Shown one piece after another: positions 6,960-13,282 of a stretch of 21,044 bases of DNA. Source of the DNA: a virus; the IMG/VR virus record IMGVR_UViG_3300033553_000150, positions 1 through 21,044 of that record; one strand, written 5' to 3'. Made by a program: the position numbers and the translations under genes. The first letter of the stretch is position 1. The number at the start of each line of letters is the position of its first letter. A model generated the notes under the pieces. The model ran no database searches and had not been told where the DNA came from. It worked only from the letters and a program-made list of their open reading frames with translations.

Positions 6960-7492
6960 TACATGTCCCCCGTGTTCCGAGTCTCCATCTCCACCACGGC
7001 CTCCATGAGCCCGTCCAACATGGTCTGAAGAATCTCGTCCTTCGTGTGAGGCTGACCGTCATCGAGTTTGTTGGCCGTGATATCGCTCATTTTGTTGAGT
7101 GCGAGAACCAACTCACGCTGACGCAAACCATTCAACGTCTCGACCTTACCAGACTCCATATCATTCCACTTCTTAAGTTCGTTAAGAAATGTTTTAGTAG
7201 CAGTCACAGCCGCCGCTAGTAGGGGGGCCTTTGACCTCGCATCATCCGTGCGCTCAAACTCTTCCCGCGCGTTCTCCGCAACGTCCCTCAGGAGCGCCAG
7301 GGAGTGCGCTACGTGCTCGGCCACCGTCAAAGCGTCGTGGCTGTCCATGATGTCCTGCTTCACGCGGATCACTACGTCCGGGGTGACCCCCAGGGACTCT
7401 GCAATCTCGCGGGGAGACTTACGGCCAAAGAGGGCCAACACCTGGCGGCGGGTGCGCTCATCAACCTCTGTGCGTGCAATTTCGTTGCTCAT
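6959..7492 (-). CDS. terS: Terminase small subunit
   Basis: The 177-residue product should bind the packaging site and hand the DNA to the large subunit. A helix-turn-helix lies at about residues 25-48 (KSPREIAESLGVTPDVVIRV), followed by long helices and an oligomerisation-type C-terminus. The ATG at 7492 was chosen because GGGGAG precedes it at good distance; the open frame extends 22 codons farther but without a ribosome site. It overlaps the large terminase by one base. A weak promoter-like TGCTATTTA lies about 20 bases upstream. Confidence 0.85.
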   Translation of the reverse strand: MSNEIARTEVDERTRRQVLALFGRKSPREIAESLGVTPDVVIRVKQDIMDSHDALTVAEHVAHSLALLRDVAENAREEFERTDDARSKAPLLAAAVTATKTFLNELKKWNDMESGKVETLNGLRQRELVLALNKMSDITANKLDDGQPHTKDEILQTMLDGLMEAVVEMETRNTGDM

Positions 7493-7523
7493 AACTCCCC
7501 ATCTTACCTTGTAAATAGCAGAA

Positions 7524-7568
7524 CCCCGGACCCTGCCCACCATTGTGAGCACTCTCAAAGGTCCGGGG
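7524..7568 (-). terminator. Long perfect inverted repeat upstream of the terminase genes
   Basis: CCCCGGACC (7524-7532) and GGTCCGGGG (7560-7568) are exact reverse complements separated by 27 bases. On the minus strand the stem is followed by TTCTGCTATTT, only a weak U-run. It lies between the 49-residue gene and terS, so it may end or attenuate the upstream operon. Confidence 0.5.
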
Positions 7569-7585
7569 CCTACCTTTAGTCTACC

Positions 7586-7735
7586 CTACTCGGTGGCAAC
7601 CAACTGGTCAAACTGTGCCCACAACGCGCCCAGCGGCCCCACGTTAGGGTCCAACCGCGTGTTAGGGCGCTCCGCGTGCACCGCGTGGTACAGGTCGAAG
7701 ATTGCCTGCTCCGTCTGTTCCAAAGTCATAGCCAT
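7586..7735 (-). CDS. 49-residue hypothetical protein
   Basis: The frame begins MAMTLEQTEQAIFDLYHAVH and ends with QFDQLVATE. No family is recognised; it looks like a short helical protein. The support is good: an AGGAGGT ribosome site five bases from the ATG and a one-base TGATG overlap with the hydrolase gene before it. Tight coupling makes it a possible partner of that hydrolase, but nothing in the sequence proves this. Confidence 0.7.
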   Translation of the reverse strand: MAMTLEQTEQAIFDLYHAVHAERPNTRLDPNVGPLGALWAQFDQLVATE

Positions 7736-8262
7736 CACTTTACCTCCTTGTAATTGACATTGTTGTCGGTATAGATATCCAGTTGGGATGCGATCTCCAC
7801 GGCCTTTTTCAAACCCGCACCCGCGAGCACGGCGCCCCTAGCGAACTTGGAGCCGGAACCGACCCCCACCACCTCATCCTCAGCGCCAACAATAGCAAGG
7901 TTGCTAGACATAACCCCCAAGAACCCGTGGCAGTAAAGGATGATGTGGCTTTCGTTATCGGATTGTCCATTCAATACCTCCTGTGCAGAATGGGTGGTGA
8001 GAACACTATCAATAGCGGGCATCAATTCACGAATGATCCACCGATGAATGTTTCCTCCGTCGCGGTCGGGGATAAACTCGGGGACATCCAGCCCATGCTC
8101 AAGAAGATCACTCACCCGCACCGACCCTGCAACGCCAAATGTTACCGGCCCATTGATGAACACCTTTGATGGGGAAATGTGCCTACTCCCGCCCCACGTC
8201 GTTTGGGAGTCATATGCAAACTCGGCACCATTCTTTGTCCTACGCGCTACGATTGTCGTCAT
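7735..8262 (-). CDS. Proteasome/HslV-like Ntn hydrolase
   Basis: The 175-residue product begins MTTIVARRTKNGAEFAYDSQ, the signature of N-terminal nucleophile hydrolases of the proteasome beta/HslV superfamily. Removing Met would expose Thr as the catalytic residue; Asp18 and Lys33 (17 and 32 in mature numbering) fall where the family has Asp17 and Lys33. FGVAGSV (42-48) fits the conserved turn after the third strand, and VGVGSGSKFARGAVLAG near residue 130 matches the conserved GSG-helix block. The length equals bacterial HslV. It is expected to be a cytoplasmic peptidase or a related hydrolase; no AAA+ partner lies in the window, so its substrate and whether it assembles a barrel are unknown. 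The ATG overlaps the upstream stop as ATGA. Confidence 0.78.
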   Translation of the reverse strand: MTTIVARRTKNGAEFAYDSQTTWGGSRHISPSKVFINGPVTFGVAGSVRVSDLLEHGLDVPEFIPDRDGGNIHRWIIRELMPAIDSVLTTHSAQEVLNGQSDNESHIILYCHGFLGVMSSNLAIVGAEDEVVGVGSGSKFARGAVLAGAGLKKAVEIASQLDIYTDNNVNYKEVK

Positions 8263-8504
8263 TCAGTAACCTCCACATTCACTCGGCAAATCAGGAACTT
8301 CATAAACATCTCTTCTTCGTCCTTGTCACCCAGCGTTTGAGTGGTGATAATATCGGTCTCCGTGAGGATTTCCAATGTGCCCCACAGAATACGTCCCCTT
8401 GCTCTCGTTTCCAACTCGGAGAGCGCGTGAGAAAGGTAGTAAGACCACTTCTCTTTGTCGTCAACAGAAGTAATCCACTTCTTTACCGCGATTGTTTCGA
8501 TCAT
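8259..8504 (-). CDS. 81-residue hypothetical protein
   Basis: The start at 8504 (MIETIAVKKWITSVDDKEKW) is preferred because it overlaps the upstream stop as ATGA and has AGGGGG about ten bases upstream; the frame is open farther but only in the shadow of the neighbouring gene. No family is recognised. The product has mixed charge, with Asp-Lys-Asp-Glu-Glu-Glu at 60-65 and a hydrophobic C-terminus. It also overlaps the hydrolase start by four bases, which puts it in the same operon. Confidence 0.72.
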   Translation of the reverse strand: MIETIAVKKWITSVDDKEKWSYYLSHALSELETRARGRILWGTLEILTETDIITTQTLGDKDEEEMFMKFLICRVNVEVTE

Positions 8505-8710
8505 TCTACAAGCCCCCTTACCCAAATTGGCGGGTTTCCAGGATATGACCCCGTCCTCAATTGCCCTAACGAATCCGTAGGTGGTGGGGACTGAAAGATA
8601 GCCCATCGTTTCATACAATGGTCGCACTGCCAGACATCCCCCGGCGTACCATCCTCAACGGGGGGTAGGTGACACTCGTGATTCGGGGGCGTGTGCCTAA
8701 TCCATCCCAT
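8501..8710 (-). CDS. Small putative zinc-binding protein
   Basis: The 69-residue product has HECH at 11-14 and CDHC at 29-32, with DVWQCDHCMKRWAI resembling the zinc-ribbon half often seen in short actinophage proteins. A metal site from Cys13/His14 and Cys29/Cys32 is plausible. It starts inside the end of the kinase gene (14-base overlap) with only a weak ribosome site (GTGGTGG) and ends in an ATGA overlap with the next gene. Function unknown. Confidence 0.68.
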   Translation of the reverse strand: MGWIRHTPPNHECHLPPVEDGTPGDVWQCDHCMKRWAIFQSPPPTDSLGQLRTGSYPGNPPIWVRGLVE

Positions 8711-9242
8711 AAGCCACCACTCCCATCACCGTGCGCTCTAACTCCTTGAGCGTCCCACTATTGTCGATAGTAGGCAACTCCAGTTGGTCAAGCGCAGTTT
8801 CAGTAAGGTGCTTATCTTCGTTCTCACGACCACGAACAACCCGGAAGACCCTTCCACCGGCAGCAAGGATAGCGTCTACCTCATTGGGGAAACGTACATC
8901 ACTGACAACAATGTTCTCGTCTGGGGCAATATCCTCTAACCCCGAGTTTCTCACCCAGAAATCGGGGTCTACATTCCGAATAGCAACGCCCAGGTTTTGA
9001 AGGAACCTACGAACGGAAGAATTGGCCTTTGCATCTTCCCAATCATTCCCGTTCCACTCCAACAGGTAGGAAAGGTTTGTGGTGTCGCCGTTTCCGGGCA
9101 TTTCAATAACGGGGTCAATGTCCTCGGCCACTCGCTTGATAACGTCCGCGAATGCAATACGCCTAAACCCGTATTGTTCCACGAGAATAGACGCTGTTGC
9201 GTCCTTTCCGCTTCGCTTTTTTCCAGCCAGCCCAATCAACAT
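8697..9242 (-). CDS. Deoxynucleoside monophosphate kinase
   Basis: The 181-residue product should phosphorylate dNMPs with ATP to supply dNTPs for phage replication. It starts MLIGLAGKKRSGKDATAS, with the P-loop GKKRSGKD at 7-14. RRFLQNLGV (78-86), DPDFWV (92-97), VVSDVRFPNEV (112-122) and IDNSGTLKEL (159-168) are in the order seen in T4 gp1-type kinases. The ATG at 9242 has a strong GAGGAGG site and overlaps the DUF4406 stop as TAATG; a longer open frame exists but lies over the preceding gene. Confidence 0.9.
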   Translation of the reverse strand: MLIGLAGKKRSGKDATASILVEQYGFRRIAFADVIKRVAEDIDPVIEMPGNGDTTNLSYLLEWNGNDWEDAKANSSVRRFLQNLGVAIRNVDPDFWVRNSGLEDIAPDENIVVSDVRFPNEVDAILAAGGRVFRVVRGRENEDKHLTETALDQLELPTIDNSGTLKELERTVMGVVAYGMD

Positions 9243-9565
9243 TACAGTTCCTCCTCTACTTCGATACTGAATTTCCCCAACGCCACGGCGGTAGCATATT
9301 CGGCACGCGCCCCGGAAGAATTCTTCCACCCGGGCAACAAGACAATTCCGTCCGCGTGCAGGCACACTTGCGTCAAATCCCATAACAGCGCATCCTGCAA
9401 AACAAAGCCCTGATCTTCTAGGTCTTCCAAACCGTCGCAGCCGGTAACATCGAGACCCAATTCCTCATCATGCTCGGCGGGGCTAATCACGCGATACCCG
9501 AGGTCTCGGTAGTGGTACGCCGCGCGCCGAAATGCGGGAAAGTTGAACTCCGGGATACCTCTCAT
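9242..9565 (-). CDS. DUF4406 nucleoside 2-deoxyribosyltransferase-like protein, N-terminus cut off
   Basis: The 107-residue frame shows family features: MRGIPEFNFPAFRRAA, GYRVISPAEHDEE (24-36), and ADGIVLLPGWKNSSGARAE (71-89) with the DGIVLLPGW and SxGARAE parts that form the substrate pocket. DUF4406 proteins normally begin with a strand and loop of the type YVAGPMRG. Here the frame opens only at MRG, and the missing VYVAG lies immediately upstream in the same frame behind a TGA (9572-9574). Translation may restart at 9565, where GAGGA lies only three bases from the ATG. The neighbouring kinase fits a nucleotide-metabolism role. Without the first strand the protein may be impaired. Confidence 0.75.
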   Translation of the reverse strand: MRGIPEFNFPAFRRAAYHYRDLGYRVISPAEHDEELGLDVTGCDGLEDLEDQGFVLQDALLWDLTQVCLHADGIVLLPGWKNSSGARAEYATAVALGKFSIEVEEEL

Positions 9566-9613
9566 GGGTCCTCATCCGGCCACGTATACGCAAAGGTGCG
9601 AATTTGTGGTCAT
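9566..9613 (-). pseudogene. Detached N-terminus of the DUF4406 gene (in-frame TGA)
   Basis: An ATG at 9613 overlaps the endonuclease stop as ATGA and has AGAGGTG upstream. It reads MTTNSHLCVYVAG, then TGA, then Gly-Pro and the Met of the downstream frame. Joined, the sequence is VYVAG-stop-GPMRG; removing the six bases TGAGGA restores the family motif VYVAGPMRG exactly. The piece is therefore the original start of the DUF4406 gene, split by a small insertion or read through by an unknown route. Confidence 0.7.
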
Positions 9614-10200
9614 AGGGCATCACCTCTCTTCCAACTCTTGATGTAACTCAAGAGCAATTCTAGTGTTTCTTCCGAGTCTCCAAGTAAGCCCAGCGCCCGG
9701 TTGCAATTATTGCAAAGCAGTCCTCGAATGCACTTCCCGCAACTTCTTTGGTCTTTACAGCAGGAGTGGTCGTGATCTATAGACAGTCTAACAGGAACGC
9801 CATCGCGTACTTGTCTCTCTGGGCTACCACAGGACGCACAGACGTTTCCCTGCGCCTCGGCTTTAGCGTAATACTCTTCTGGAGTAAACCCAAATTTCTT
9901 GAGGTTCATAGCGAGAACGTATTTCTTCCCGTTTGGTGTTTTCCGAAAAGCCCTCTGCCAATCGCGCGCCTGTAAGTGGTCCCTATCAGGGAATTTCCTC
10001 CGTACGACCCCGGCGCACTTCTGGCACCGGGTAGCGCTCCCGGCCTTATTACCACCACAATCTGGGCAAGGGGGCGGCCCCCCTTTCCAGTTTGGAGACG
10101 TAGGGCCTACATCAGCGGATTTTTGACATGACCGGCAGAACTGGGAAACGGCAGATTTCAAACCGTCACACCCCGGACAACTATCCCGTCTGCTCCCCAT
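9610..10200 (-). CDS. Endonuclease VII-type (HNH-like) nuclease with zinc ribbons
   Basis: The 196-residue product ends in a recombination endonuclease VII domain: CASC at 121-124, SIDHDH at 140-145 with the catalytic His/Asp, and LLCNNCNRALGLLGD at 161-175 completing the zinc site. The first 65 residues add CPGC, CRSC, CPDC and CQKC pairs, likely two zinc ribbons for DNA contact. T4 endonuclease VII resolves branched DNA before packaging; phage relatives can also be free-standing homing-type nucleases, and the sequence does not decide between them. A strong GGAGGAACGG site precedes the ATG, which directly follows the upstream TAA. Confidence 0.85.
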   Translation of the reverse strand: MGSRRDSCPGCDGLKSAVSQFCRSCQKSADVGPTSPNWKGGPPPCPDCGGNKAGSATRCQKCAGVVRRKFPDRDHLQARDWQRAFRKTPNGKKYVLAMNLKKFGFTPEEYYAKAEAQGNVCASCGSPERQVRDGVPVRLSIDHDHSCCKDQRSCGKCIRGLLCNNCNRALGLLGDSEETLELLLSYIKSWKRGDAL

Positions 10201-10407
10201 TTACCGTTCCTCCTTCTCCATTAGAAACCCATCCCGGGCATCCTCGCGCCCATTCGCGTACCCCTGAAGGTAAGCCGCGCCGTCAATCTCTGTTCTCATT
10301 TGATGGACTTTATCAACCACCAAACGAAAGTGTTCCGTATCCCCAAGAAGGTCCTTCAGTTCAAACTCCAGTGCCTCCTGCTCGGTTGGCGTCCACCACT
10401 TACTCAT
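10201..10407 (-). CDS. 68-residue hypothetical protein
   Basis: The product starts MSKWWTPTEQEALEFELKDL and ends GFLMEKEER. It is acidic, probably helical, and resembles no family that can be named. GYANGREDARDGF (49-61) is a pattern seen in several short actinophage proteins of unknown role. It overlaps the preceding gene as ATGA and abuts the endonuclease gene. Confidence 0.7.
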   Translation of the reverse strand: MSKWWTPTEQEALEFELKDLLGDTEHFRLVVDKVHQMRTEIDGAAYLQGYANGREDARDGFLMEKEER

Positions 10408-10820
10408 CCTTCTGTCCTATAGCCAGCGGTCCCGTCTAGGTTCCAGGTGGTGCCACAGTCCCAACATTCAAGGTCTTGATCGCTGTGCCGGATATCCCCG
10501 ATACCGTCCGGGCAAACAGAGCATCTCGCAGAGGGCTCCCAATCAACCTCGATGTCGAGCGCCCGCCCCGGGCTATTGTGCTGGAATAGGTGGTCGTCAA
10601 TCAGGCGAGACCAGTCATAGCCCGCCCTACCCCCCGTCCAAACCTTGTAATCACAGGCGGAGCACGTTACCGTGACGCTGACGCACTCACTGACTCCCTT
10701 GGGTTCTCCAACGGACACTGTTGCTACTGCTGACACCCCATCCCCTTTCTTTAGGCGCTCCAGAAACGTTAAGCCAATCCGATTAACCTGCTCCCGCGTA
10801 AACACATATTCCGTGGTCAC
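10404..10820 (-). CDS. Putative zinc-finger protein
   Basis: The 138-residue product carries two metal-site candidates. CSAC at 53-56 followed by HLFQH at 77-81 has the spacing C-x2-C-x20-H-x3-H of a C2H2-type finger, and CSVC (100-103) with CWDC (119-122) forms a zinc ribbon. The N-terminal 50 residues have no recognised domain. DNA or RNA binding is plausible but unproven. Both ends overlap neighbours as ATGA. Confidence 0.7.
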   Translation of the reverse strand: MTTEYVFTREQVNRIGLTFLERLKKGDGVSAVATVSVGEPKGVSECVSVTVTCSACDYKVWTGGRAGYDWSRLIDDHLFQHNSPGRALDIEVDWEPSARCSVCPDGIGDIRHSDQDLECWDCGTTWNLDGTAGYRTEG

Positions 10821-11086
10821 GACTTCACCACGCTAGCGATATCGGTGGTAAAGGCCCAGTCCTTCCCATGACCCCCCGACACGTACATTCTGTCGCCCAC
10901 CACAGGAGCCTCTACGGGCTTCGCATTATGAATTGCGGGCCACAAATTCTGATCGCGGTTAGAAAGTGACGGCACCGACTTGACAACCTTCAACTCACAA
11001 AGGTATTCGCCATTTTTCTCCACGGTGCCCTCATCGTAGTCGAGAACGTACACCGACCCTGTTTCCGTAACGCACCTATAGATCAT
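10817..11086 (-). CDS. 89-residue hypothetical protein
   Basis: The product begins MIYRCVTETGSVYVLDYDEG and looks like a small beta-rich domain (alternating hydrophobic strands, Gly turns, SGGHGKDWAFTT near 70-81). No family is recognised. It overlaps both neighbours by four bases within the 11331-7586 operon. Confidence 0.68.
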   Translation of the reverse strand: MIYRCVTETGSVYVLDYDEGTVEKNGEYLCELKVVKSVPSLSNRDQNLWPAIHNAKPVEAPVVGDRMYVSGGHGKDWAFTTDIASVVKS

Positions 11087-11331
11087 GGGTTCGTCCTCCG
11101 ATACCGGATAGCACTCGCCACGTCGCGGGTCAATACCATCGGACCCATGCGCTGGCGGCGTTCCTCGTCAACCACCAGCATCTCAACGGGAAGGCAGTCC
11201 CCCGCCGACTCCACAATCTTCGCGGCAGCCTCACGCTCCTTGGCCCGGACAACCTCAATCTCAGCCTGGACTTCCTCTTCCACCAAGGAAGTGAGAAGGT
11301 CGATCAACCGCCTCTTAAATTCTGGTCTCAT
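11083..11331 (-). CDS. 82-residue hypothetical protein, first gene of the nucleotide-metabolism operon
   Basis: Residues 1-40 form a charged amphipathic helix (LTSLVEEEVQAEIEVVRAKE), likely coiled coil; the rest is mixed. No family is recognised. The ribosome site is strong (AGAGGAG before ATG). It follows the terminator at 11362-11400 and the paired GGTAACGATT repeat, so transcription of the operon may begin or be controlled there. Confidence 0.7.
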   Translation of the reverse strand: MRPEFKRRLIDLLTSLVEEEVQAEIEVVRAKEREAAAKIVESAGDCLPVEMLVVDEERRQRMGPMVLTRDVASAIRYRRTNP

Positions 11332-11361
11332 TTTGTACTCCTCTCGTTGTCCCCAGCAATA

Positions 11362-11400
11362 AGAAAATCCTACCGCGTCCAGCGCAGTAGGATTGCCTTT
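11362..11400 (-). terminator. Hairpin terminator, possibly bidirectional
   Basis: AATCCTAC (11366-11373) pairs with GTAGGATT (11387-11394) around a 13-base loop that itself holds GCG/CGC. On the minus strand the stem ends in GGATTTTCTTATT, a good U-run; on the plus strand GCCTTTT follows. It would end the 11733-11425 transcript. Confidence 0.8.
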
Positions 11401-11403
11401 TCA

Positions 11404-11424
11404 GGTAACGATTCGGTAACGATT
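11404..11424 (-). repeat. Paired AATCGTTACC repeat, 11-bp period
   Basis: On the plus strand GGTAACGATT occurs twice (11404-11413 and 11415-11424), separated by one base. On the minus strand this is AATCGTTACC repeated at 11 bp. The same CGTTACC pair spacing recurs at 13567-13585 and 17743-17761, which suggests a protein-binding site. Confidence 0.65.
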
Positions 11425-11733
11425 TTAGCCCACGAAGTAGTTCGCAATCGAAGCAATCACGGCAACGATAGCAATTCCCCACGTAAAGCGCTGTGCCATT
11501 GACTTCTGCTTCTCCTCAGCGGCCCTCTTCGCCGCATACAGTTCGTTACGGAGGTTCACCATCTCGATGTGGAAAACTTCCTTCAAGACGTACTGCTCCA
11601 TCGTGGACTCGAACTTATCCATCCGCTTCTCCACGTTGTCCTCGACATGTCCCATACGCTTTGACAGGTTGGCCTCCATCTGGATCAGAAGTTTTTCCAA
11701 CCCCAAATTACTCATCTGGGTGTCGTCGGTCAT
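11425..11733 (-). CDS. Coiled-coil protein with C-terminal membrane segment, XhlA/holin-like
   Basis: The 102-residue product has a charged helical body (residues 10-80, rich in Glu, Lys, Met) and one hydrophobic segment at about 84-100 (WGIAIVAVIASIANYF). This is the layout of XhlA-type haemolysin proteins and other tail-anchored phage membrane proteins, some of which assist holins. It has its own promoter motif (11769-11777) and terminator, so it may be a one-gene unit. A lysis role is inferred from shape; no endolysin is in the window. Confidence 0.65.
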   Translation of the reverse strand: MTDDTQMSNLGLEKLLIQMEANLSKRMGHVEDNVEKRMDKFESTMEQYVLKEVFHIEMVNLRNELYAAKRAAEEKQKSMAQRFTWGIAIVAVIASIANYFVG

Positions 11734-11768
11734 CGTAAGAACCTCACTGTCGGGGGCGGTTACCTACC

Positions 11769-11777
11769 AGGATATCA
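11769..11777 (-). promoter_or_regulatory. Extended -10 promoter, TGATATCCT
   Basis: Minus-strand TGATATCCT, hexamer 11769-11774, 35 bases before the ATG at 11733. It fits the TGnTAnnCT pattern and lies in the 54-base gap after the 11788-12015 gene. Confidence 0.45.
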
Positions 11778-11787
11778 TGCCTCGCCG

Positions 11788-12015
11788 TTAACCGTCTTCG
11801 CCGTCCTGCTCATGCCCGGTCACCGTGTCCCATGTGCCCTGAGACACGTCAATGTCGATTGAGTTAACCCTCGTGATGTCTGCTCCCTCCCCGGGAGCGG
11901 TCCAGCCTGCGGACAAGATGGCCTCCGCACGCTGCTCGTTGGTCTCATACTCTTCGCTCACGAAGACTGCCACTAGCGCATCACGGTCTTTTAGGAACTT
12001 CTCTATTGCGTCCAT
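11788..12015 (-). CDS. 75-residue hypothetical acidic protein
   Basis: Starts MDAIEKFLKDRDALVAVF and ends GHEQDGEDG. The N-terminal half is helical with the pattern EQRAEAILSAGW; the C-terminal half is acidic. No family is recognised. The ATG at 12015 overlaps the upstream stop as TGATG and has AAGGAAAA upstream. Confidence 0.68.
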   Translation of the reverse strand: MDAIEKFLKDRDALVAVFVSEEYETNEQRAEAILSAGWTAPGEGADITRVNSIDIDVSQGTWDTVTGHEQDGEDG

Positions 12016-12200
12016 CACTTTTCCTTAGTGGTTGTACCCCCAGTGTACTCCCCCTGTGTGTTCGTGGATGTCGTGATGATTCCCGGCCCCACCCGGCCAA
12101 ACATGATGCGAGGCCACAGCGGCGGGACGTGAGCATACAACCAGTAATACCGACCAATCCTGCCGTGATAAAACCCCTTGCCGTCCCTGACGAACTCCAT
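12015..12200 (-). CDS. 61-residue hypothetical protein
   Basis: The start at 12200 (MEFVRDGKGFYHGRIGRYYW) overlaps the previous stop as TGATG and has AAAGGAACG upstream. The product is rich in aromatic residues and Gly, with a Thr-rich tail (TTSTNTQGEYTGGTTTKEK). No family is recognised. Confidence 0.65.
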   Translation of the reverse strand: MEFVRDGKGFYHGRIGRYYWLYAHVPPLWPRIMFGRVGPGIITTSTNTQGEYTGGTTTKEK

Positions 12201-12412
12201 CACTCGTTCCTTTCCCAAGAGTCATACACGTCAAGAACCTTACCGTGCTGTAGGCACCCGTTGTCGGTAACCCCGGCGAAGCCCCGCAGTAGGCTGTCGT
12301 AGCCAATGGAAAAGTCATCGTAGTCCACGTCGTAGATCACGGTGTCCGGGTCCAACGCCTCCAGCGCCACAATCATTTCAGCGGCGGTCAGTGCTACGTT
12401 TCGTCTGTTCAT
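12200..12412 (-). CDS. 70-residue hypothetical protein
   Basis: Begins MNRRNVALTAAEMIVALEAL; residues 20-40 (DPDTVIYDVDYDDFSIGYD) are acidic. The pattern of a helix followed by 'DPDTxIY' is shared in type with many short actinophage proteins that end 'LDALEPGT', as in the zinc protein at 17316, but function is unknown. The ribosome site AGGAAGGGG is strong. Confidence 0.7.
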   Translation of the reverse strand: MNRRNVALTAAEMIVALEALDPDTVIYDVDYDDFSIGYDSLLRGFAGVTDNGCLQHGKVLDVYDSWERNE

Positions 12413-12425
12413 GTTGGTCCCCTTC

Positions 12426-12962
12426 CTAGTTATTCAAGTCAACTGAGAAGTCACGTACAACCGACCCCTCCGGAACGTGGAACTCACGGATACCCGTGTT
12501 CTGTGTAGTGACCTTCGGCTCACCAAACGGCCAGGCCCACGAGATGTCATACGTCGTAGTATCAATCCGACACGCCATATACTGCTCGCCATCCTCGTAG
12601 ATCACGGCGTACTTCACCGGGAGTGAGTCCAAGGCTATTCCGCCTCGGGCATCCTCGGTCATGTAAACGATCTTCTGGTCGTCCCCGTATGACCCGCCTC
12701 CGATACCGAGGAACACCCCGAACGACCCCGAGGTCTCCGTCGTGTTGGTCAACGCGGCCAGCCCTGTCCGGCAGTCATCCGGGTTGGTCTTGACAAGGTC
12801 CGTCGTGAACAGTTGTGTTAGCCCAATGAGGACTGCGGCAGCAACTACCACCACGCCGGATATCGCCAATGTGCCCCCAAAAATCTCCTGGTCCCACGCC
12901 AAATCCACGACTCCCGCCAGAACTACAAGGGCCATCGCCCCAATCCCAATCCAGAAAACCAT
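12426..12962 (-). CDS. Membrane protein with external domain
   Basis: The 178-residue product has two N-terminal membrane segments (about 3-22 and 28-52), then a hydrophilic domain of 120 residues with Cys64 and Cys131 that could form a disulphide if exported. No family is recognised. It is the first leftward gene, with a strong ribosome site (GGGAGAGGAG) and an extended -10 motif at 12990-12998. It might act in superinfection control or in the host envelope, but the sequence does not show which. Confidence 0.7.
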   Translation of the reverse strand: MVFWIGIGAMALVVLAGVVDLAWDQEIFGGTLAISGVVVVAAAVLIGLTQLFTTDLVKTNPDDCRTGLAALTNTTETSGSFGVFLGIGGGSYGDDQKIVYMTEDARGGIALDSLPVKYAVIYEDGEQYMACRIDTTTYDISWAWPFGEPKVTTQNTGIREFHVPEGSVVRDFSVDLNN

Positions 12963-12983
12963 GATGCTCCTCTCCCTAGTGAT

Positions 12984-13026
12984 CTCAGGAGTCTAACACG
13001 TCGGTGTGACTCCGGGGCCTCCTGAG
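12984..13026. promoter_or_regulatory. Inverted repeat around the first leftward promoter
   Basis: CTCAGGAG (12984-12991) and CTCCTGAG (13019-13026) are exact reverse complements 27 bases apart. They bracket the -10 motif of the leftward promoter, so they may be operator half-sites or an RNA hairpin at the 5' end of the transcript. Confidence 0.4.
12990..12998 (-). promoter_or_regulatory. Extended -10 promoter, TGTTAGACT
   Basis: Minus-strand TGTTAGACT, hexamer 12990-12995, 27 bases before the ATG at 12962. It matches TGnTAnnCT and is the most upstream leftward promoter candidate. Confidence 0.45.
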
Positions 13027-13047
13027 CGGAAAGTTATGGAATCGTGA

Positions 13048-13090
13048 CCTTGCGGTCTGCCGACTGGTTACCTTGCGATCTGCCGGTTGG
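13048..13090 (+). repeat. Imperfect 20-base direct repeat, 23-bp period
   Basis: CCTTGCGGTCTGCCGACTGG (13048-13067) and CCTTGCGATCTGCCGGTTGG (13071-13090) agree at 17 of 20 positions. They lie at the left edge of the central intergenic region. Confidence 0.7.
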
Positions 13091-13104
13091 GATTACAACC
13101 CAGC

Positions 13105-13146
13105 GGTATGCGCGGGTGACCGGAAAGGAAACCTGCGGGTATGCGC
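13105..13146 (+). repeat. GGTATGCGC repeated at 33 bp
   Basis: GGTATGCGC occurs at 13105-13113 and 13138-13146, each within a longer GCGG(G)TATGCGC context. The 33-bp period is three times the 11-bp step of the nearby array. Confidence 0.5.
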
Positions 13147-13206
13147 CGAAAAACGGCGGCTGGAGGGGCGAGAAACGGCGAGGGCCTTATGGGTTTTATG
13201 GGCGGG

Positions 13207-13221
13207 AAAAATAAAATTTTA
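13207..13221. other. AT-rich stretch in the central intergenic region
   Basis: AAAAATAAAATTTTA stands out in GC-rich surroundings, 62 bases before the first box of the phased array. In an origin this would be the place for strand opening; it could equally be promoter upstream DNA. Confidence 0.35.
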
Positions 13222-13282
13222 GGGGCTATTCCGCAGTATAAAACCTTTGGGTCCAAATCTACGTGCGGTTGGCACACCCGGC

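Noticed and set aside
13068-13277. Minus-strand frame of 69 codons in the central region
   Set aside because: Pro/Ile-rich low-quality product, no ribosome site, and it overlaps the direct repeats and the AT-rich stretch.
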